A DNA stretch of 64,000 nt from Magnetospirillum gryphiswaldense MSR-1 v2 (GCF_000513295.1 NC_023065.1:3580501-3644500), one strand, 5' to 3'. Positions 47,247-57,922 are shown, counted from the stretch's first letter. Notes: a model not told the origin generated them from the sequence alone. Program-made: numbers and translations.

Positions 47247-49769
47247 TTACGGGGCGGTGCCGCTATTGCGCGGGGCCGGGCCGAAGTGCAGACACTTGCC
47301 ATCGGCGAGCATCTGGCCCATTTCCGTCGCCGGCAGGGGGCGCGAGAACAGGTAGCCCTGCATCTGGTCGCAGCCCAAGGCGCGAAGAAAATCAAGGTGT
47401 TGGGTGTGCTCGACGCCTTCGGCCACCACCTTCATCTTCAACGCCTTGGCCATGGCGACGATGGCATCGACGATAGCCGCGTCGTTAGGATCGGTGATGA
47501 CATCCATGACGAAGGAGCGATCGATCTTCAGTTTGGTGATGGGAAAGCGCTTCAACACCGACAGCGACGAATAGCCGGTGCCGAAATCGTCGATGGAACA
47601 GGAAATCCCCATGTCCTTCAGGGTCTGGACCACGGCAATGGCGCTGTCGGCATCGCGCATGGCCGAGCTTTCGGTCAGCTCGATTTCCAAATAGCGCGGG
47701 TCCAGGCCCGATTCCCCCAGACTGGTTTCCAGCGCGGTGATCAGGCGGCGGGCATATTGAAACTGGCGGCCCGACACGTTGACGGCCACCGGAATGGGGC
47801 GAAAGCCGGAATCCTGCCATTGCTTGTTCTGCCGCGCGCATTGGGCCAGCATGGATTCGCAGATGCCGTCGATCAGTCCCGATTCCTCGGCGACGGGAAT
47901 GAATTCACCGGGGCTGACCATGCCCAGTTCCGGATTGTTCCAGCGCACCAGGGCTTCCATGCCGACGATGGCGCCGGTGACCAGATCCACCTGGGGCTGG
48001 TAATAGGGGACGAACTCGCCATGCTCCAGGCCGCGGCGCAGCTTGTTTTGCAGCGACAGGGTCTTGGCCGCGCGTGAGCTCATTTCCTTGGTGAAGAATT
48101 GCAGCGTCGCCGGACCCTGGCTCTTGGCCCGCTGCAACGCCGCCTCGGCATTCTTGATCAGGGTTTCGGCGTCCTCGCCGTCGCGCGGGAACAAGGCGAC
48201 GCCGACCGAGGTCGAGACCTCGAACTCGTCGCCGGCCACATGCACCGCCGATTGGGCCAGGCCGTGGATACGCTCCACCATCTCGGTCAGCTCGCGGCGC
48301 GAGGTGTGGCCGGACAGCAGCACCAGGAAGCGGTCACCCGAGGCCCTGGCCATGATGTCGTTGCGGCTGAGTCCGGATTGGACGATGTCGGCGGACGCGG
48401 TCAGCACCTGATCGCCGACCGAATGGCCCATGGTGGCATTGATGATGCCGAAGCGGTCGATGCCCAAGGACAGCACCGCCAGCAATTGATGCGAGCGGGC
48501 GGCGTTCTCGCGGGCACCGGCGAAGCGTTCAAGGAAAGCGGTGCGGTTGGGCAGCCGGGTCAGTGGATCGTAATAGGCCAGGAAGGATAGCCGTTGTTCG
48601 GCTGTCTTCCTTTCGGTGACGTCCAGCATGACGCCGTCCCATACCACCGAGCCATTGGGGCGCCGATTGGGGCGCGACTGGCCGCGCAGCCAGCGCCGGC
48701 GTCTGCCGGCGCCGAACACCGCCATTTCCTCGTCCAACGGTTCCAGCGTCTCCGCCGACCGGGCCAAGGCCGCCAGGAACAATTTTTGCTCGTCGGCGGT
48801 CATGCATTGCAAGAACAGTTCCGGGTCTTCCAGCAATTCTTCCGGCTCGACGCCCAGGAAGGTGCGGCAACCTTCGCTGACATAGGTGAAGCGCATGGTG
48901 CCATCGGGGCCAAGGACGCGCTGGAACACCATGCCCGGCATGTTGCCGGCGATGGCGCGCAGGCGCTGCTCGCTTTCCAACAGAGCGTTTTCCGTCGCCT
49001 TGCGCTGGGTAATGTCGCGCCCGATGCCGACGAACAGCCGATGGCCTTCCATGCGCACTTCGCTGGTGGTCAGTTCCAGCGGAAACTGGTCGCCGTTCTT
49101 GCGGATGCCGGTCAGCTCGCGCGGGCGACCGTCGCTGACGGCAGCCAGGAAGCCGCCGTTGCCCCCGCCGTTTTCGGCCAGCAGATCATCCATGGCCCGT
49201 CCGGCCAGATCGCTGGCGGCCCAGCCGAACAGAGCTTCGGCGGCGGTATTGGCGCTGTCGATCATCCCGGCTTCGTCGAGGATGAGAATGGAATCGGCGG
49301 CATGCTCCATCAGCATGTCCAGGCGGAACTCGGCGCGGCGCCCGTCGGTGACGTCGATCAGCACGCCGTCCCACACCACCTGACCGTTTTCCAGCCGGGG
49401 GGTAGAGGCGCCGCGCAGCCAGCGCACCTGACCGCCCTGGGTAATGGCGCGGAATTCCTCGTCGCAGGGGCGCATATTGGCCGCCGAGTGGCGGATGGCA
49501 TCCAGATGGCGGTCGCGGTCGGCCCAATGGATGACGTGCAGGCAGCCGTTGCTGTTGACGCCCATGTCTTTGGGGGCGAAGCCCAGAATCTTGGTGACGT
49601 TGTCGCTGAACCACGGATAAGCGATGGTGCCGTCGGCATTGAGGCGCCGCAAAAAGCCGAAACCGGGCAGGCTGGCGGTTAGCCCCGCGAACCGCGCGGC
49701 CAACGCTTCCGGCGAGGACAGGCCCTCACCGGCGGAATTCGTATCCCAAGCGTTGTTGTTACCGCTCAA
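47247..49769 (-). CDS. PAS-PAS-PAS-GGDEF-EAL protein, probable c-di-GMP phosphodiesterase
   Basis: A large cytoplasmic sensor of about 840 residues without membrane segments. Three PAS/PAC units come first (first with 'RWLRGASTP', second with 'DSILILDEAGMIDSANTAAE', third with 'MTADEQKLFLAAL'). The GGDEF domain is degenerate: 'RASGDRFLVLL' replaces GGDEF, so cyclase activity is unlikely. The EAL domain keeps 'VGMEALVRW', 'DDFGTGYSSLSVLKRFP', 'KIDRSFV' and 'EGVE', so c-di-GMP hydrolysis is likely. No ATG is available; TTG at 49769 after GGGGGCGAG is preferred, a TTG at 49853 is the alternative. It may control the polysaccharide genes around it. Confidence 0.87.
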   Translation of the reverse strand: MSGNNNAWDTNSAGEGLSSPEALAARFAGLTASLPGFGFLRRLNADGTIAYPWFSDNVTKILGFAPKDMGVNSNGCLHVIHWADRDRHLDAIRHSAANMRPCDEEFRAITQGGQVRWLRGASTPRLENGQVVWDGVLIDVTDGRRAEFRLDMLMEHAADSILILDEAGMIDSANTAAEALFGWAASDLAGRAMDDLLAENGGGNGGFLAAVSDGRPRELTGIRKNGDQFPLELTTSEVRMEGHRLFVGIGRDITQRKATENALLESEQRLRAIAGNMPGMVFQRVLGPDGTMRFTYVSEGCRTFLGVEPEELLEDPELFLQCMTADEQKLFLAALARSAETLEPLDEEMAVFGAGRRRRWLRGQSRPNRRPNGSVVWDGVMLDVTERKTAEQRLSFLAYYDPLTRLPNRTAFLERFAGARENAARSHQLLAVLSLGIDRFGIINATMGHSVGDQVLTASADIVQSGLSRNDIMARASGDRFLVLLSGHTSRRELTEMVERIHGLAQSAVHVAGDEFEVSTSVGVALFPRDGEDAETLIKNAEAALQRAKSQGPATLQFFTKEMSSRAAKTLSLQNKLRRGLEHGEFVPYYQPQVDLVTGAIVGMEALVRWNNPELGMVSPGEFIPVAEESGLIDGICESMLAQCARQNKQWQDSGFRPIPVAVNVSGRQFQYARRLITALETSLGESGLDPRYLEIELTESSAMRDADSAIAVVQTLKDMGISCSIDDFGTGYSSLSVLKRFPITKLKIDRSFVMDVITDPNDAAIVDAIVAMAKALKMKVVAEGVEHTQHLDFLRALGCDQMQGYLFSRPLPATEMGQMLADGKCLHFGPAPRNSGTAP

Positions 49770-49858
49770 CGACTCGCCCCCCGTTGTCCAGCGGCTTCTG
49801 CCGGTGGACGCAATCGGGATGGTATCGGCGAAGACGGGCCAAGGCAACGGCAACTCGC

Positions 49859-50809
49859 TTAGGCGTTCAAACGGGCGCGGAAATAATCGATGGTGCGGTG
49901 TAGGCCGTCCTCCAGCGCCACCTTGGGTTCCCAGCCCAATTTTTCCCGGGCTTTGGCGATGTTGGGCTGGCGTTGCAACGGATCGTCGGCGGGCAAGGGT
50001 TTGATCACCAGCTCGGATTTGGCTCCGGTCAGCTTGATCACCGCCTCGGCCAGTTCGCGGATGGTCATTTCCCGCGGGTTGCCCAGGTTGATGGGGCCGG
50101 TGACGTCGTCGGCGCTGTTCATCAGGCGGATGAAACCCTCGATCAGGTCGTCGACGAAGCAGAACGACCGGGTCTGGCTGCCGTCGCCATAAAGGGTGAT
50201 GGGCCGGCCTTCCAGCGCCTGGACGATGAAGTTGGACACCACCCGACCGTCGTCGGGATGCATGCGCGGACCATAGGTGTTGAAGATGCGGGCGACCTTG
50301 ATGCGCAAGCCATGCTGGCGGTGATAATCGAAGAACAGGGTTTCGGCGCAGCGCTTGCCCTCGTCATAACAGGCGCGCGGGCCGATGGGGTTGACCGAAC
50401 CGCGATAATCCTCGGTCTGCGGATGGACTTCCGGGTCGCCATAGACCTCCGAGGTGGAGGCCTGGAAAATCTTGGCATTGATGCGTTTGGCCAGGCCCAG
50501 CATGTTGATGGCGCCGTGGACCGAGGTCTTGGTGGTCTGCACCGGGTCGCGCTGGTAATGCACCGGGCTGGCCGGGCAAGCCAAGTTGAAGATCTCGTCC
50601 ACTTCCAGATAAAGCGGAAAGGTGACGTCGTGGCGGATCAGCTCGAAATAGGGGTTGCCGATCAGGTGGGCGATGTTGTCCTTACTGCCGGTATAGAAAT
50701 TATCAACGCACAGCACGTCGTGACCATCGGCCAGCAGGCGCTCGCACAGATGCGATCCCAGGAAGCCCGCGCCACCCGTCACCAAAACCCGCTTGCGTGC
50801 ATATTTCAT
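49859..50809 (-). CDS. UDP-glucuronic acid decarboxylase
   Basis: A 316-residue short-chain extended SDR. '[17 protein letters not shown]' is the NAD loop, '[16 protein letters not shown]' has the YxxxK pair, and '[20 protein letters not shown]' and '[20 protein letters not shown]' are signatures of UXS enzymes. It should convert UDP-glucuronate to UDP-xylose using bound NAD+. UDP-xylose would feed surface polysaccharide made by the neighbouring cluster. An RBS-like GGGGCTG precedes the ATG. Confidence 0.92.
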   Translation of the reverse strand: MKYARKRVLVTGGAGFLGSHLCERLLADGHDVLCVDNFYTGSKDNIAHLIGNPYFELIRHDVTFPLYLEVDEIFNLACPASPVHYQRDPVQTTKTSVHGAINMLGLAKRINAKIFQASTSEVYGDPEVHPQTEDYRGSVNPIGPRACYDEGKRCAETLFFDYHRQHGLRIKVARIFNTYGPRMHPDDGRVVSNFIVQALEGRPITLYGDGSQTRSFCFVDDLIEGFIRLMNSADDVTGPINLGNPREMTIRELAEAVIKLTGAKSELVIKPLPADDPLQRQPNIAKAREKLGWEPKVALEDGLHRTIDYFRARLNA

Positions 50810-50966
50810 GATCAGCCCCGGAATACGAAGTCAGCCGTTCTTAAGCCTGAATCCGTTCGCAGGCAAGCCGGGCTTGACTCGGTCGCCGGGAAAGGCGTAA
50901 AAAACCAGCCTCTTCAGAGTCTCTGGAGAAATCCGTCACCACGGTGACCCGTCAGTCCGCGAATGT

Positions 50967-50990
50967 ACGCGCACTGGCGCGTTTTCGTTT
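50967..50990 (+). terminator. Small hairpin with T-rich tail in the ffh leader
   Basis: ACGCGC-ACTG-GCGCGT followed by TTTCGTTT, 23 bases before the ffh ATG. The shape is that of a short intrinsic terminator or attenuator. It could end read-through from upstream or tune ffh. Confidence 0.45.
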
Positions 50991-51012
50991 GGGGCGAATC
51001 ATAGGAAGGCCG

Positions 51013-52380
51013 ATGTTCGAAAGTCTTAGCCAGCGCCTGTCAGGGGTATTCGACAAACTCACCGGTCGCGGTGCGTTGTCGGAGGCCGATGTCACGGAAG
51101 CCCTGCGCGAAGTGCGCGTGGCGCTGCTGGAAGCCGATGTCGCCCTTTCCGTGGTCAAGGATTTCGTCGGTCGGGTCAAGGCCCGCGCAATCGGCCAGGA
51201 CGTTATCAAGTCGGTGACCCCCGGTCAGCTGGTGGTCAAGATCGTCCATGACGAACTGATTGCCACCCTGGGTACCGATGGTGTCGAGCTGAACCTGAAC
51301 GCGGTGCCGCCTGCCGTCATTCTGATGGTCGGTTTGCAAGGCTCGGGCAAGACCACCACCTCGGGCAAGCTGGCGGTGCGTCTCAAGAAGGACAAGAAGA
51401 AGGTCCTGCTGGCCTCCCTCGACGTCTATCGCCCCGCCGCCCAGCAGCAGTTGGAGATTTTGGCCCGTCAGGCCGATGTCGGTTCGCTTCCCATCATCAT
51501 GGGTGAGATGCCGGTGGCCATCACCAGGCGCGCCCTGGATGTGGGCCGCAAGGAAGGCTACGACGTCGTCATCCTCGACACCGCCGGTCGCCTGCATATC
51601 GACCAGGAACTGATGGCCGAGGTCGCCGCCGTGCGCGACGTGGCCAAGCCGGTGGAAACCCTGCTGGTCGTCGATGCGATGATCGGTCAGGACGCCGTCA
51701 CCCTGGCCCATGAATTCAACGAGAAAGTCGGCGTCACCGGTATGGTGCTGACCCGCGTCGATGGCGATTCCAGGGGTGGTGCGGCGTTGTCCATGCGCGC
51801 CGTCACCGGTCGTCCGATCAAGTTTTTGGGTATGGGCGAAAAGCTCGAGGCGCTGGAGCCTTTCCACCCCGACCGTCTGGCCGGCCGTATCCTCGGCATG
51901 GGCGATGTGGTCTCCCTGGTCGAAAAGGCCATGGAGAACATCGAGCAGGACGAGGCGGAAAAGCTCGCCAAGCGCATCGAAAAGGGCAAGTTCGATTTGA
52001 ACGATATGCTGTCGCAGTTCAAGCAGGTCGAAAAGATGGGTGATCTCAAGGGCATCATCGGCATGCTGCCGGGCCTGGGCAAGATGGCCAACCAACTGAA
52101 AGACGCCAAGATCGACGACAAGATGGTGGGCCGGCAAAAGGCCGTCATCCTGTCCATGACCTTGGCCGAGCGCAAGAACCCCGACCTGATCAAGGCGTCG
52201 CGCAAGAAGCGCATCGCCGCCGGTTCGGGGGTTTCGGTGCAGGATGTGAACAAGCTTCTGAAGCAGTACCAGCAGATGGCCGACGTCATGAAGAAGGTCG
52301 GCAAGCTGGGGCAGAAGGGGCTGATGCGACATGGCCTGGGCGGTTTGATGCCGCCGGGCATGAAAGGGTTCGGTCGCTGA
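51013..52380 (+). CDS. ffh: Signal recognition particle protein Ffh
   Basis: The GTPase subunit of SRP, which binds signal peptides of nascent membrane proteins and hands ribosomes to FtsY. N domain (about 1-95), G domain with 'GLQGSGKTTTSGKLA', 'DVYRPAAQQQLE', 'DTAGRLHID' and 'TRVDGDSRGGAA', then the Met-rich M domain (about 300-455) with 'SGVSVQDVNKLLKQYQQM'. 455 residues, normal. The ATG at 51013 follows GGAAGG. It heads the rpsP-rimM-trmD-rplS row, a common arrangement. Confidence 0.97.
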   Translation: MFESLSQRLSGVFDKLTGRGALSEADVTEALREVRVALLEADVALSVVKDFVGRVKARAIGQDVIKSVTPGQLVVKIVHDELIATLGTDGVELNLNAVPPAVILMVGLQGSGKTTTSGKLAVRLKKDKKKVLLASLDVYRPAAQQQLEILARQADVGSLPIIMGEMPVAITRRALDVGRKEGYDVVILDTAGRLHIDQELMAEVAAVRDVAKPVETLLVVDAMIGQDAVTLAHEFNEKVGVTGMVLTRVDGDSRGGAALSMRAVTGRPIKFLGMGEKLEALEPFHPDRLAGRILGMGDVVSLVEKAMENIEQDEAEKLAKRIEKGKFDLNDMLSQFKQVEKMGDLKGIIGMLPGLGKMANQLKDAKIDDKMVGRQKAVILSMTLAERKNPDLIKASRKKRIAAGSGVSVQDVNKLLKQYQQMADVMKKVGKLGQKGLMRHGLGGLMPPGMKGFGR

Positions 52381-52424
52381 TCGGCGACCGGTGAGTTCAA
52401 GTTTGTAAGCTAAAGGGAATAGAT

Positions 52425-52799
52425 ATGGCTCTGAAGATTCGTCTCGCCCGCGGCGGCGCCAAGAAGCGTCCGTTCTACCGCATCGTGGTGGCCGACGCCC
52501 GTTGCCCCCGTGATGGCCGTTTCATCGAGAAGGTGGGCACCTACAACCCGCTGCTGCCGACCGACCACGCCGAGCGCATCCTGCTGAACGTCGAAGCCAT
52601 CCAAAAGTGGCTGGCCGTCGGCGCCCAGCCGACCGACCGTCTGGTCCGCGTTTTCGCCGACAAGGGCCTGATCGCCGCTCCGGTCCGGGCCGAGCAGACC
52701 AAGAAGAGCCAGCCCAAGGCCAAGGCCCAGCAGCGCGCCAAGGAAGAGGCCGAGCGCGCCGCTGCCGCCGCCGCTGAAGCCGAATCGGCCGCCGAGTAA
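52425..52799 (+). CDS. rpsP: 30S ribosomal protein S16
   Basis: A 124-residue S16. The start '[20 protein letters not shown]' and '[15 protein letters not shown]' are diagnostic. The last 40 residues are a Lys/Gln/Ala/Glu-rich extension, common in alphaproteobacteria. AAGGGAA precedes the ATG. The stop is directly next to the rimM start. Confidence 0.97.
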   Translation: MALKIRLARGGAKKRPFYRIVVADARCPRDGRFIEKVGTYNPLLPTDHAERILLNVEAIQKWLAVGAQPTDRLVRVFADKGLIAAPVRAEQTKKSQPKAKAQQRAKEEAERAAAAAAEAESAAE

Positions 52800-53342
52800 T
52801 TGGCGGTGTCGGCCCGCGTGTGCATCGGCGCCATCGTTGGCGCACACGGGGTCCGCGGTGCGGTCCGCGTCAAAAGCTTCACCGCCGATCCCTTGGACGT
52901 GGTCGCCTATGGCCCGGTCGAGGACGAGGCGGGGAAACGCCGGTTCAAGCTGAAGGTGACCGGCGAAGCCAAGGGCTTCGTCCTCGCCACGCTGGACGGG
53001 GTCAATGATCGCGACGCGGCCGAGGCGTTGAAGGGAACGGGGCTTTATGTGCCCCGCGACCGCCTGCCGGAGGTGGAAGAGGACGAGTTCCTCTATACCG
53101 ATCTGGTGGGGTTGAGCGCTTTGGGGCTGGATGGTCAGGTGATCGGCACGGTCAAGGGTGTGGCCAATTTCGGCGCGGGTGATCTGTTGGATATCATCCG
53201 TCCGGGCCAAGGCAGTTTGCTGGTTCCCTTTACCAAAGTGGCGGTGCCGGTGGTGGACATGGTGAAGCGCCAGGTGGTCGTCGACCCCCCGGTCTTCGCC
53301 GAGGACGAAGAGAAAGAGGGCGAGGGTGGAAGAGCGGATTGA
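52800..53342 (+). CDS. rimM: Ribosome maturation factor RimM
   Basis: Helps 16S 3' domain assembly on the 30S subunit by binding S19. 180 residues: an N-terminal RimM barrel ('[20 protein letters not shown]') and a PRC-barrel ('[20 protein letters not shown]'). The start is TTG at 52800, immediately after rpsP; a GTG at 52806 is equally possible. The end overlaps trmD by 17 bases. Confidence 0.95.
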   Translation: MAVSARVCIGAIVGAHGVRGAVRVKSFTADPLDVVAYGPVEDEAGKRRFKLKVTGEAKGFVLATLDGVNDRDAAEALKGTGLYVPRDRLPEVEEDEFLYTDLVGLSALGLDGQVIGTVKGVANFGAGDLLDIIRPGQGSLLVPFTKVAVPVVDMVKRQVVVDPPVFAEDEEKEGEGGRAD

Positions 53343-54048
53343 TCCGTGGCATGCCACGGTGTTGACCATCTTCCCCGAGATGTTTCCCGGACCGCTGGGC
53401 CTGTCCTTGGCCGGGCGGGCGTTGGCCAAGGGGACTTGGCGGTTGGATGCGGTCAATATTCGCGATTACGCGACCGACAAGCATCGATCCGTCGATGATG
53501 TGCCCTTTGGTGGCGGGGCCGGCATGGTCATGCGTCCGGATGTGCTGGACGCGGCCATCAAGGCCAATCGGGGGGCGGGCCCCTTGGTGTACATGACCCC
53601 GCGCGGGCGGCTGTTGGATCAGCCGCTGGTGCGGGAACTGGCGGCGGGGCCGGGGGCGACCATCCTGTGTGGTCGCTTCGAAGGCGTCGACCAACGGGTT
53701 TTAGAGGCCAACGAGGCCGTCGAGATATCCCTCGGCGATTTCGTCCTGTCGGGTGGCGAGTTGCCCGCCTTGGTGCTTCTGGACGCGGTGGTACGCCTGT
53801 TGCCCGGGGTTCTGGGCAACCAGGAGACGCTGGCCGAGGAAAGTTTCGAGTGGGGTTTGCTGGAATATCCCCACTATACCCGTCCCGCCGAGTGGCAGGG
53901 CCGGGCGGTGCCCGAGGTTTTGATTTCGGGTCACCACGAGAAGATACGCGATTGGCGCCATCGCCAGTCGGAAGAAGCAACGCGGACACGCCGACCGGAT
54001 CTTTGGGACCGGTATGCCTCTGCCCGGCGGCGGACGGAAACACCCTGA
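53326..54048 (+). CDS. trmD: tRNA (guanine(37)-N1)-methyltransferase TrmD
   Basis: Makes m1G37 in tRNAs, which prevents +1 frameshifting. A 240-residue SPOUT enzyme with the trefoil-knot sequences '[12 protein letters not shown]', '[20 protein letters not shown]' and 'RLLPGVLGN'. Starts with GTG inside the end of rimM, so translation is coupled. Confidence 0.96.
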   Translation: MEERIDPWHATVLTIFPEMFPGPLGLSLAGRALAKGTWRLDAVNIRDYATDKHRSVDDVPFGGGAGMVMRPDVLDAAIKANRGAGPLVYMTPRGRLLDQPLVRELAAGPGATILCGRFEGVDQRVLEANEAVEISLGDFVLSGGELPALVLLDAVVRLLPGVLGNQETLAEESFEWGLLEYPHYTRPAEWQGRAVPEVLISGHHEKIRDWRHRQSEEATRTRRPDLWDRYASARRRTETP

Positions 54049-54117
54049 GGGGTTTCAGCCGTCGCATGGTCTAACAATGCGTCCACCCGGGGTGGCGCAG
54101 GACAAGGAAGTGAAGAG

Positions 54118-54594
54118 ATGAACATCATTGAGCAGCTCGAGAAGGAGCAGATCTCCAAGCTCGTCGAAGGCAAGACCATCCCGGAATTCGCCGCCGGCGA
54201 TACCGTCAAGGTCAACGTCAAGGTGGTTGAAGGCAACCGCGAGCGCGTGCAGGCCTATGAAGGCGTGGTGATCGCCCGTCGCAACGACGGCCTGAACTCG
54301 TCCTTCGTCGTCCGCAAGATCTCCTACGGCGAAGGCGTCGAGCGTATCTTCCCGCTGTACTCGCCCAACATCGCTTCCATCGAAGTGCTGCGCCGCGGCG
54401 ACGTGCGTCGCGCCAAGCTGTACTACCTGCGCGACCGTCGCGGCAAGTCGGCCCGTATCGCCGAGCAGACCACCGGCTATTCGGCCAAGGTCAGCGCCGG
54501 CGAGCGTGAAGCCGTTGCCGCCGCCAAGGCCGATGCCTTGAAGGCCGCCGCCGCCGCCAAGGCCGAAGCCGCTTCGGCTGCCAGCGAAGAATAA
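54118..54594 (+). CDS. rplS: 50S ribosomal protein L19
   Basis: A 158-residue L19 with '[20 protein letters not shown]', '[20 protein letters not shown]' and '[20 protein letters not shown]'. An Ala/Lys/Glu-rich C-terminal tail of about 35 residues extends beyond the E. coli length. AGGAAG precedes the ATG. A GC-rich inverted repeat (CCGCCG / CGGCGG, 54601-54635 region) without a T-run follows. Confidence 0.97.
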   Translation: MNIIEQLEKEQISKLVEGKTIPEFAAGDTVKVNVKVVEGNRERVQAYEGVVIARRNDGLNSSFVVRKISYGEGVERIFPLYSPNIASIEVLRRGDVRRAKLYYLRDRRGKSARIAEQTTGYSAKVSAGEREAVAAAKADALKAAAAAKAEAASAASEE

Positions 54595-54726
54595 GCTTTC
54601 CGCCGTCGCCGTCGCTCCTCTCGGGGGGCGGCGGGATGCGTCTGGAAATCTTGCTGTCCCGTCTCCGTCACCCTGGGGGATTCCCAGGGGGGCGGAGGAT
54701 CGGGACTTTGCTATATCCGGTGTAGT

Positions 54727-54746
54727 GATGGCTAAATTAAGCCATC
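54727..54746 (+). promoter_or_regulatory. Inverted repeat in the leuC control region
   Basis: Perfect repeat GATGGCT-AAATTA-AGCCATC, 30 bases before the leuC ATG and overlapping a weak possible -10 region. It may be an operator or a hairpin near the ribosome binding site GAGGAAGG. I looked for a Leu-rich leader peptide in 54595-54776 and found none. Confidence 0.4.
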
Positions 54747-54776
54747 GGCGAATCACTCGTTTCTTGAGGAAGGCCC

Positions 54777-56180
54777 ATGTCCAAGCCGCGCACGTTGTTC
54801 GACAAGATCTGGGACGCCCATCTGGTGGACGTTCAAGACGACGGCACCTGCCTGATCTATATCGATCGCCACATGGTGCATGAAGTCACCAGCCCGCAGG
54901 CGTTCGAAGGTCTGCGTCTGGCCGGCCGCAAGGTCCGCCACCCGGAACTGACCCTGGCGGTGGCCGATCACAACGTGCCGACCACCGACCGGTCCAAGGG
55001 CATCGAGAACGAGGAAAGCCGCATCCAGGTGGAAACCCTGGAAGCCAACGCCCGTGATTTCGCCGTCGAATATCTGCGCATGGACGATATCCGCCAGGGC
55101 GTGGTCCACATCGTCGGCCCCGAACAGGGCTTCACCCTGCCCGGCACCACCATCGTCTGCGGCGACAGCCACACCGCCACCCATGGCGCCTTTGGCTCGC
55201 TCGCCTTCGGCATCGGCACCTCGGAGGTCGAGCACGTTCTGGCCACCCAGACCCTGGTGCAGAAGCCGGCCAAGAACATGCGCATCACCGTCAACGGCAC
55301 CGCTCCGGCTGGCGTCACCGCCAAGGACATCGTGCTGGCCATCATCGGCAAGATCGGCACCGCCGGCGGCACCGGCTATGTGGTGGAATTCGCCGGTGAA
55401 GCCATCACCAGCCTGTCCATGGAAGGCCGTATGACGGTCTGCAACATGACCATCGAAGCCGGTGCCCGCGCCGGTCTGATTGCCCCTGACCAGACCACCT
55501 TCGACTACATCATGGGCAAGCCGCGCGCCCCCAAGGCCGCCGCCTTCGAAGCCGCCGTGTCGTACTGGAAGACCCTGTTCACCGATCCGGGCGCCAAGTT
55601 CGACGCTGAAATCGAACTGGACGCCAGCACCCTGGTGCCGCAGATCACCTGGGGCACCAGCCCGGAAGACGTCATCGCCATCACCGGCACCGTGCCCAAC
55701 CCCGCCGATATCGCCGATGAAAACAAGCGCCGCGCCGTCGAGCGTTCGCTCGAATACATGGGCCTGACCGCAGGCATGAAGGCCACCGACATCGCCGTCG
55801 ACGTTGTCTTCATCGGTTCGTGCACCAATGGCCGCATCGAGGATTTCCGCGCTGCCGCCGAAGTGTTCAAGGGCCGCAAGGTCGCCGCCGGCGTCCAGGC
55901 GTTGATCGTGCCGGGCTCGGGTCTGGTCAAGGAACAGGCGGAAGCCGAAGGCTTGGACAAGGTGTTCATCGAAGCCGGCGCCGAGTGGCGCGAACCCGGT
56001 TGCTCCATGTGTCTGGCCATGAACGCCGACCAGTTGAAGCCGGGCCAGCGTTCGGCGTCGACCTCGAACCGCAATTTCGAGGGCCGCCAGGGCCGCGGCG
56101 GTCGCACCCATCTGGTCAGCCCGGCCATGGCCGCCGCCGCTGCCATCACCGGCAAGCTGACCGACGTGCGTTCGCTGTAA
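54777..56180 (+). CDS. leuC: 3-isopropylmalate dehydratase large subunit
   Basis: With LeuD it isomerises 2- to 3-isopropylmalate in leucine synthesis through a [4Fe-4S] cluster. Cluster cysteines are in '[16 protein letters not shown]' and '[11 protein letters not shown]'. Also '[20 protein letters not shown]'-type start and '[13 protein letters not shown]'. 467 residues, normal. First gene of leuCDB. Confidence 0.97.
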   Translation: MSKPRTLFDKIWDAHLVDVQDDGTCLIYIDRHMVHEVTSPQAFEGLRLAGRKVRHPELTLAVADHNVPTTDRSKGIENEESRIQVETLEANARDFAVEYLRMDDIRQGVVHIVGPEQGFTLPGTTIVCGDSHTATHGAFGSLAFGIGTSEVEHVLATQTLVQKPAKNMRITVNGTAPAGVTAKDIVLAIIGKIGTAGGTGYVVEFAGEAITSLSMEGRMTVCNMTIEAGARAGLIAPDQTTFDYIMGKPRAPKAAAFEAAVSYWKTLFTDPGAKFDAEIELDASTLVPQITWGTSPEDVIAITGTVPNPADIADENKRRAVERSLEYMGLTAGMKATDIAVDVVFIGSCTNGRIEDFRAAAEVFKGRKVAAGVQALIVPGSGLVKEQAEAEGLDKVFIEAGAEWREPGCSMCLAMNADQLKPGQRSASTSNRNFEGRQGRGGRTHLVSPAMAAAAAITGKLTDVRSL

Positions 56181-56194
56181 GGGGAGATCGTTTC

Positions 56195-56800
56195 ATGGAA
56201 AAGTTCACCGTTCTCACCGGCGTCGCCGCGCCGATGCCGATGATCAATATCGACACCGACATGATCATCCCCAAGCAGTTCCTGAAGACCATCAAGCGCA
56301 CCGGTCTGGGTAAGAATCTGTTCGACGAGATGCGCTATACCGCCGACGGCAAGGAAGTGGACGGTTTCGTCCTCAACCAGCCGGCCTACCGCGCCGCCAA
56401 GGTTTTGATCGCCGGCAACAATTTCGGCTGCGGCTCGTCGCGCGAACATGCGCCGTGGGCCATCGCCGATTTCGGCATCCGCTGCGTCATCGCGCCTTCC
56501 TTCGCCGACATCTTCTTCAACAATTGCTTCAAGAACGGCATCCTGCCCATCCGTCTGCCGCAAGACGTGGTCGACCAGCTGTCCAAGCAGGCCGAAAACG
56601 GCGCCAACGCCACCTTCACCATCGATCTGGCGGCGCAGGAAATCACCGCTCCCGACGGCTCCAAGGTCGCCTTCGACGTCGATCCCTTCCGCAAGCATTG
56701 CCTGTTGAACGGTCTGGACGATATCGGCCTGACCCTGATGAAGGACGACAAGATCGCCGCCTTCGAGACCGCCCGCAAGACCTCCAGCCCCTGGCTGTAA
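56195..56800 (+). CDS. leuD: 3-isopropylmalate dehydratase small subunit
   Basis: The swivelling-domain partner of LeuC. 201 residues with '[20 protein letters not shown]' and '[20 protein letters not shown]'. Starts 14 bases after leuC with GGGGAG as ribosome binding site. Confidence 0.97.
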   Translation: MEKFTVLTGVAAPMPMINIDTDMIIPKQFLKTIKRTGLGKNLFDEMRYTADGKEVDGFVLNQPAYRAAKVLIAGNNFGCGSSREHAPWAIADFGIRCVIAPSFADIFFNNCFKNGILPIRLPQDVVDQLSKQAENGANATFTIDLAAQEITAPDGSKVAFDVDPFRKHCLLNGLDDIGLTLMKDDKIAAFETARKTSSPWL

Positions 56801-56815
56801 CCGGAGTACCCGCAT

Positions 56816-57922
56816 ATGACCGCCAAGAAGCTTCTCATCCTCCCCGGCGACGGTATCGGCCAGGAAGTGATGGTTCAGGTTCGCCGCATCATCGATTGGA
56901 TGGGCAAGAAGCGGAACATTTCCTTCGACATCACCGAAGGCCTGATCGGCGGTTCGGCCTATGACGTGCACGGCACCCCGCTCGCCGACGAGACCCTGGC
57001 CGATGCCATGTCCGCCGACGCCGTGCTGCTGGGTGCCGTCGGTGGCCCCAAGTGGGATGACCTGCCGTTCGACAAGAAGCCGGAACGCGGCCTGCTGAAG
57101 ATCCGCAAGGAAATGGGCCTGTTCGCCAATTTGCGCCCGGCCACCGTGTTCGATGCCCTGGTCGATGCCTCGACCCTGAAGGCCGATGTGGTCCAGGGTC
57201 TGGACATCATGATCGTGCGTGAACTGACCGGCGGTCTGTATTTCGGCCAGCCGCGCGGCATCGAGACCCTGCCCAACGGTGAGCGCAAGGGCGTCAACAC
57301 CCTGACCTACACCACCAGCGAAATCCAGCGCATCGGCCGCGCCGCCTTCGATCTGGCCCGGAAGCGCAACAAGAAGCTCTGTTCGGTCGACAAGGCCAAC
57401 GTGCTGGAATGCACCGTGCTGTGGCGCGAAGAGATGATCAAGCTGCAACAGACCGAATACCAAGACGTGGAACTGACCCACATGTACGTGGACAACGCCG
57501 CCATGCAATTGGTGCGCAACCCCAAGCAGTTCGACGTCATGGTCACCGAGAACATGTTCGGCGACATCCTGTCCGATTGCGCCGCCATGCTGACCGGTTC
57601 GCTCGGCATGCTGCCGTCGGCGTCCTTGGGCGCTGCCGATGCCAATGGCAACCGCAAGGCGCTGTACGAGCCGGTGCACGGTTCCGCCCCCGACATCCAG
57701 GGCAAGGACATCGCCAATCCGCTGGCCACCATCCTGTCCTTCTCCATGTGCCTGCGCTATTCGTTCAACATGGATGCCGAGGCCGACATGATTGAAAATG
57801 CGGTCAAGGCGGTGTTGAAGGGCGGCTTGCGCACCGCCGACATCATGGCCCCCGGCAAGGCCAAGGTCTCGACCTCGGTCATGGGTGAATCCATCATCCG
57901 CGAGTTGGAAAAGCTGGCCTGA
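56816..57922 (+). CDS. leuB: 3-isopropylmalate dehydrogenase
   Basis: Oxidative decarboxylation of 3-isopropylmalate with NAD+. 368 residues; '[20 protein letters not shown]', '[14 protein letters not shown]' and '[20 protein letters not shown]' are signature stretches. Starts 15 bases after leuD; followed by a terminator that closes the operon. Confidence 0.97.
   Translation: MTAKKLLILPGDGIGQEVMVQVRRIIDWMGKKRNISFDITEGLIGGSAYDVHGTPLADETLADAMSADAVLLGAVGGPKWDDLPFDKKPERGLLKIRKEMGLFANLRPATVFDALVDASTLKADVVQGLDIMIVRELTGGLYFGQPRGIETLPNGERKGVNTLTYTTSEIQRIGRAAFDLARKRNKKLCSVDKANVLECTVLWREEMIKLQQTEYQDVELTHMYVDNAAMQLVRNPKQFDVMVTENMFGDILSDCAAMLTGSLGMLPSASLGAADANGNRKALYEPVHGSAPDIQGKDIANPLATILSFSMCLRYSFNMDAEADMIENAVKAVLKGGLRTADIMAPGKAKVSTSVMGESIIRELEKLA

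Noticed and set aside
54595-54776. Leucine attenuator or T-box before leuC
   Set aside because: No short ORF with a run of Leu codons and no T-box sequence could be found.
55505-57679. Antisense ORF of 724 codons across leuC-leuD-leuB
   Set aside because: Shadow of three certain genes; composition is antisense-like and no domain is recognisable.
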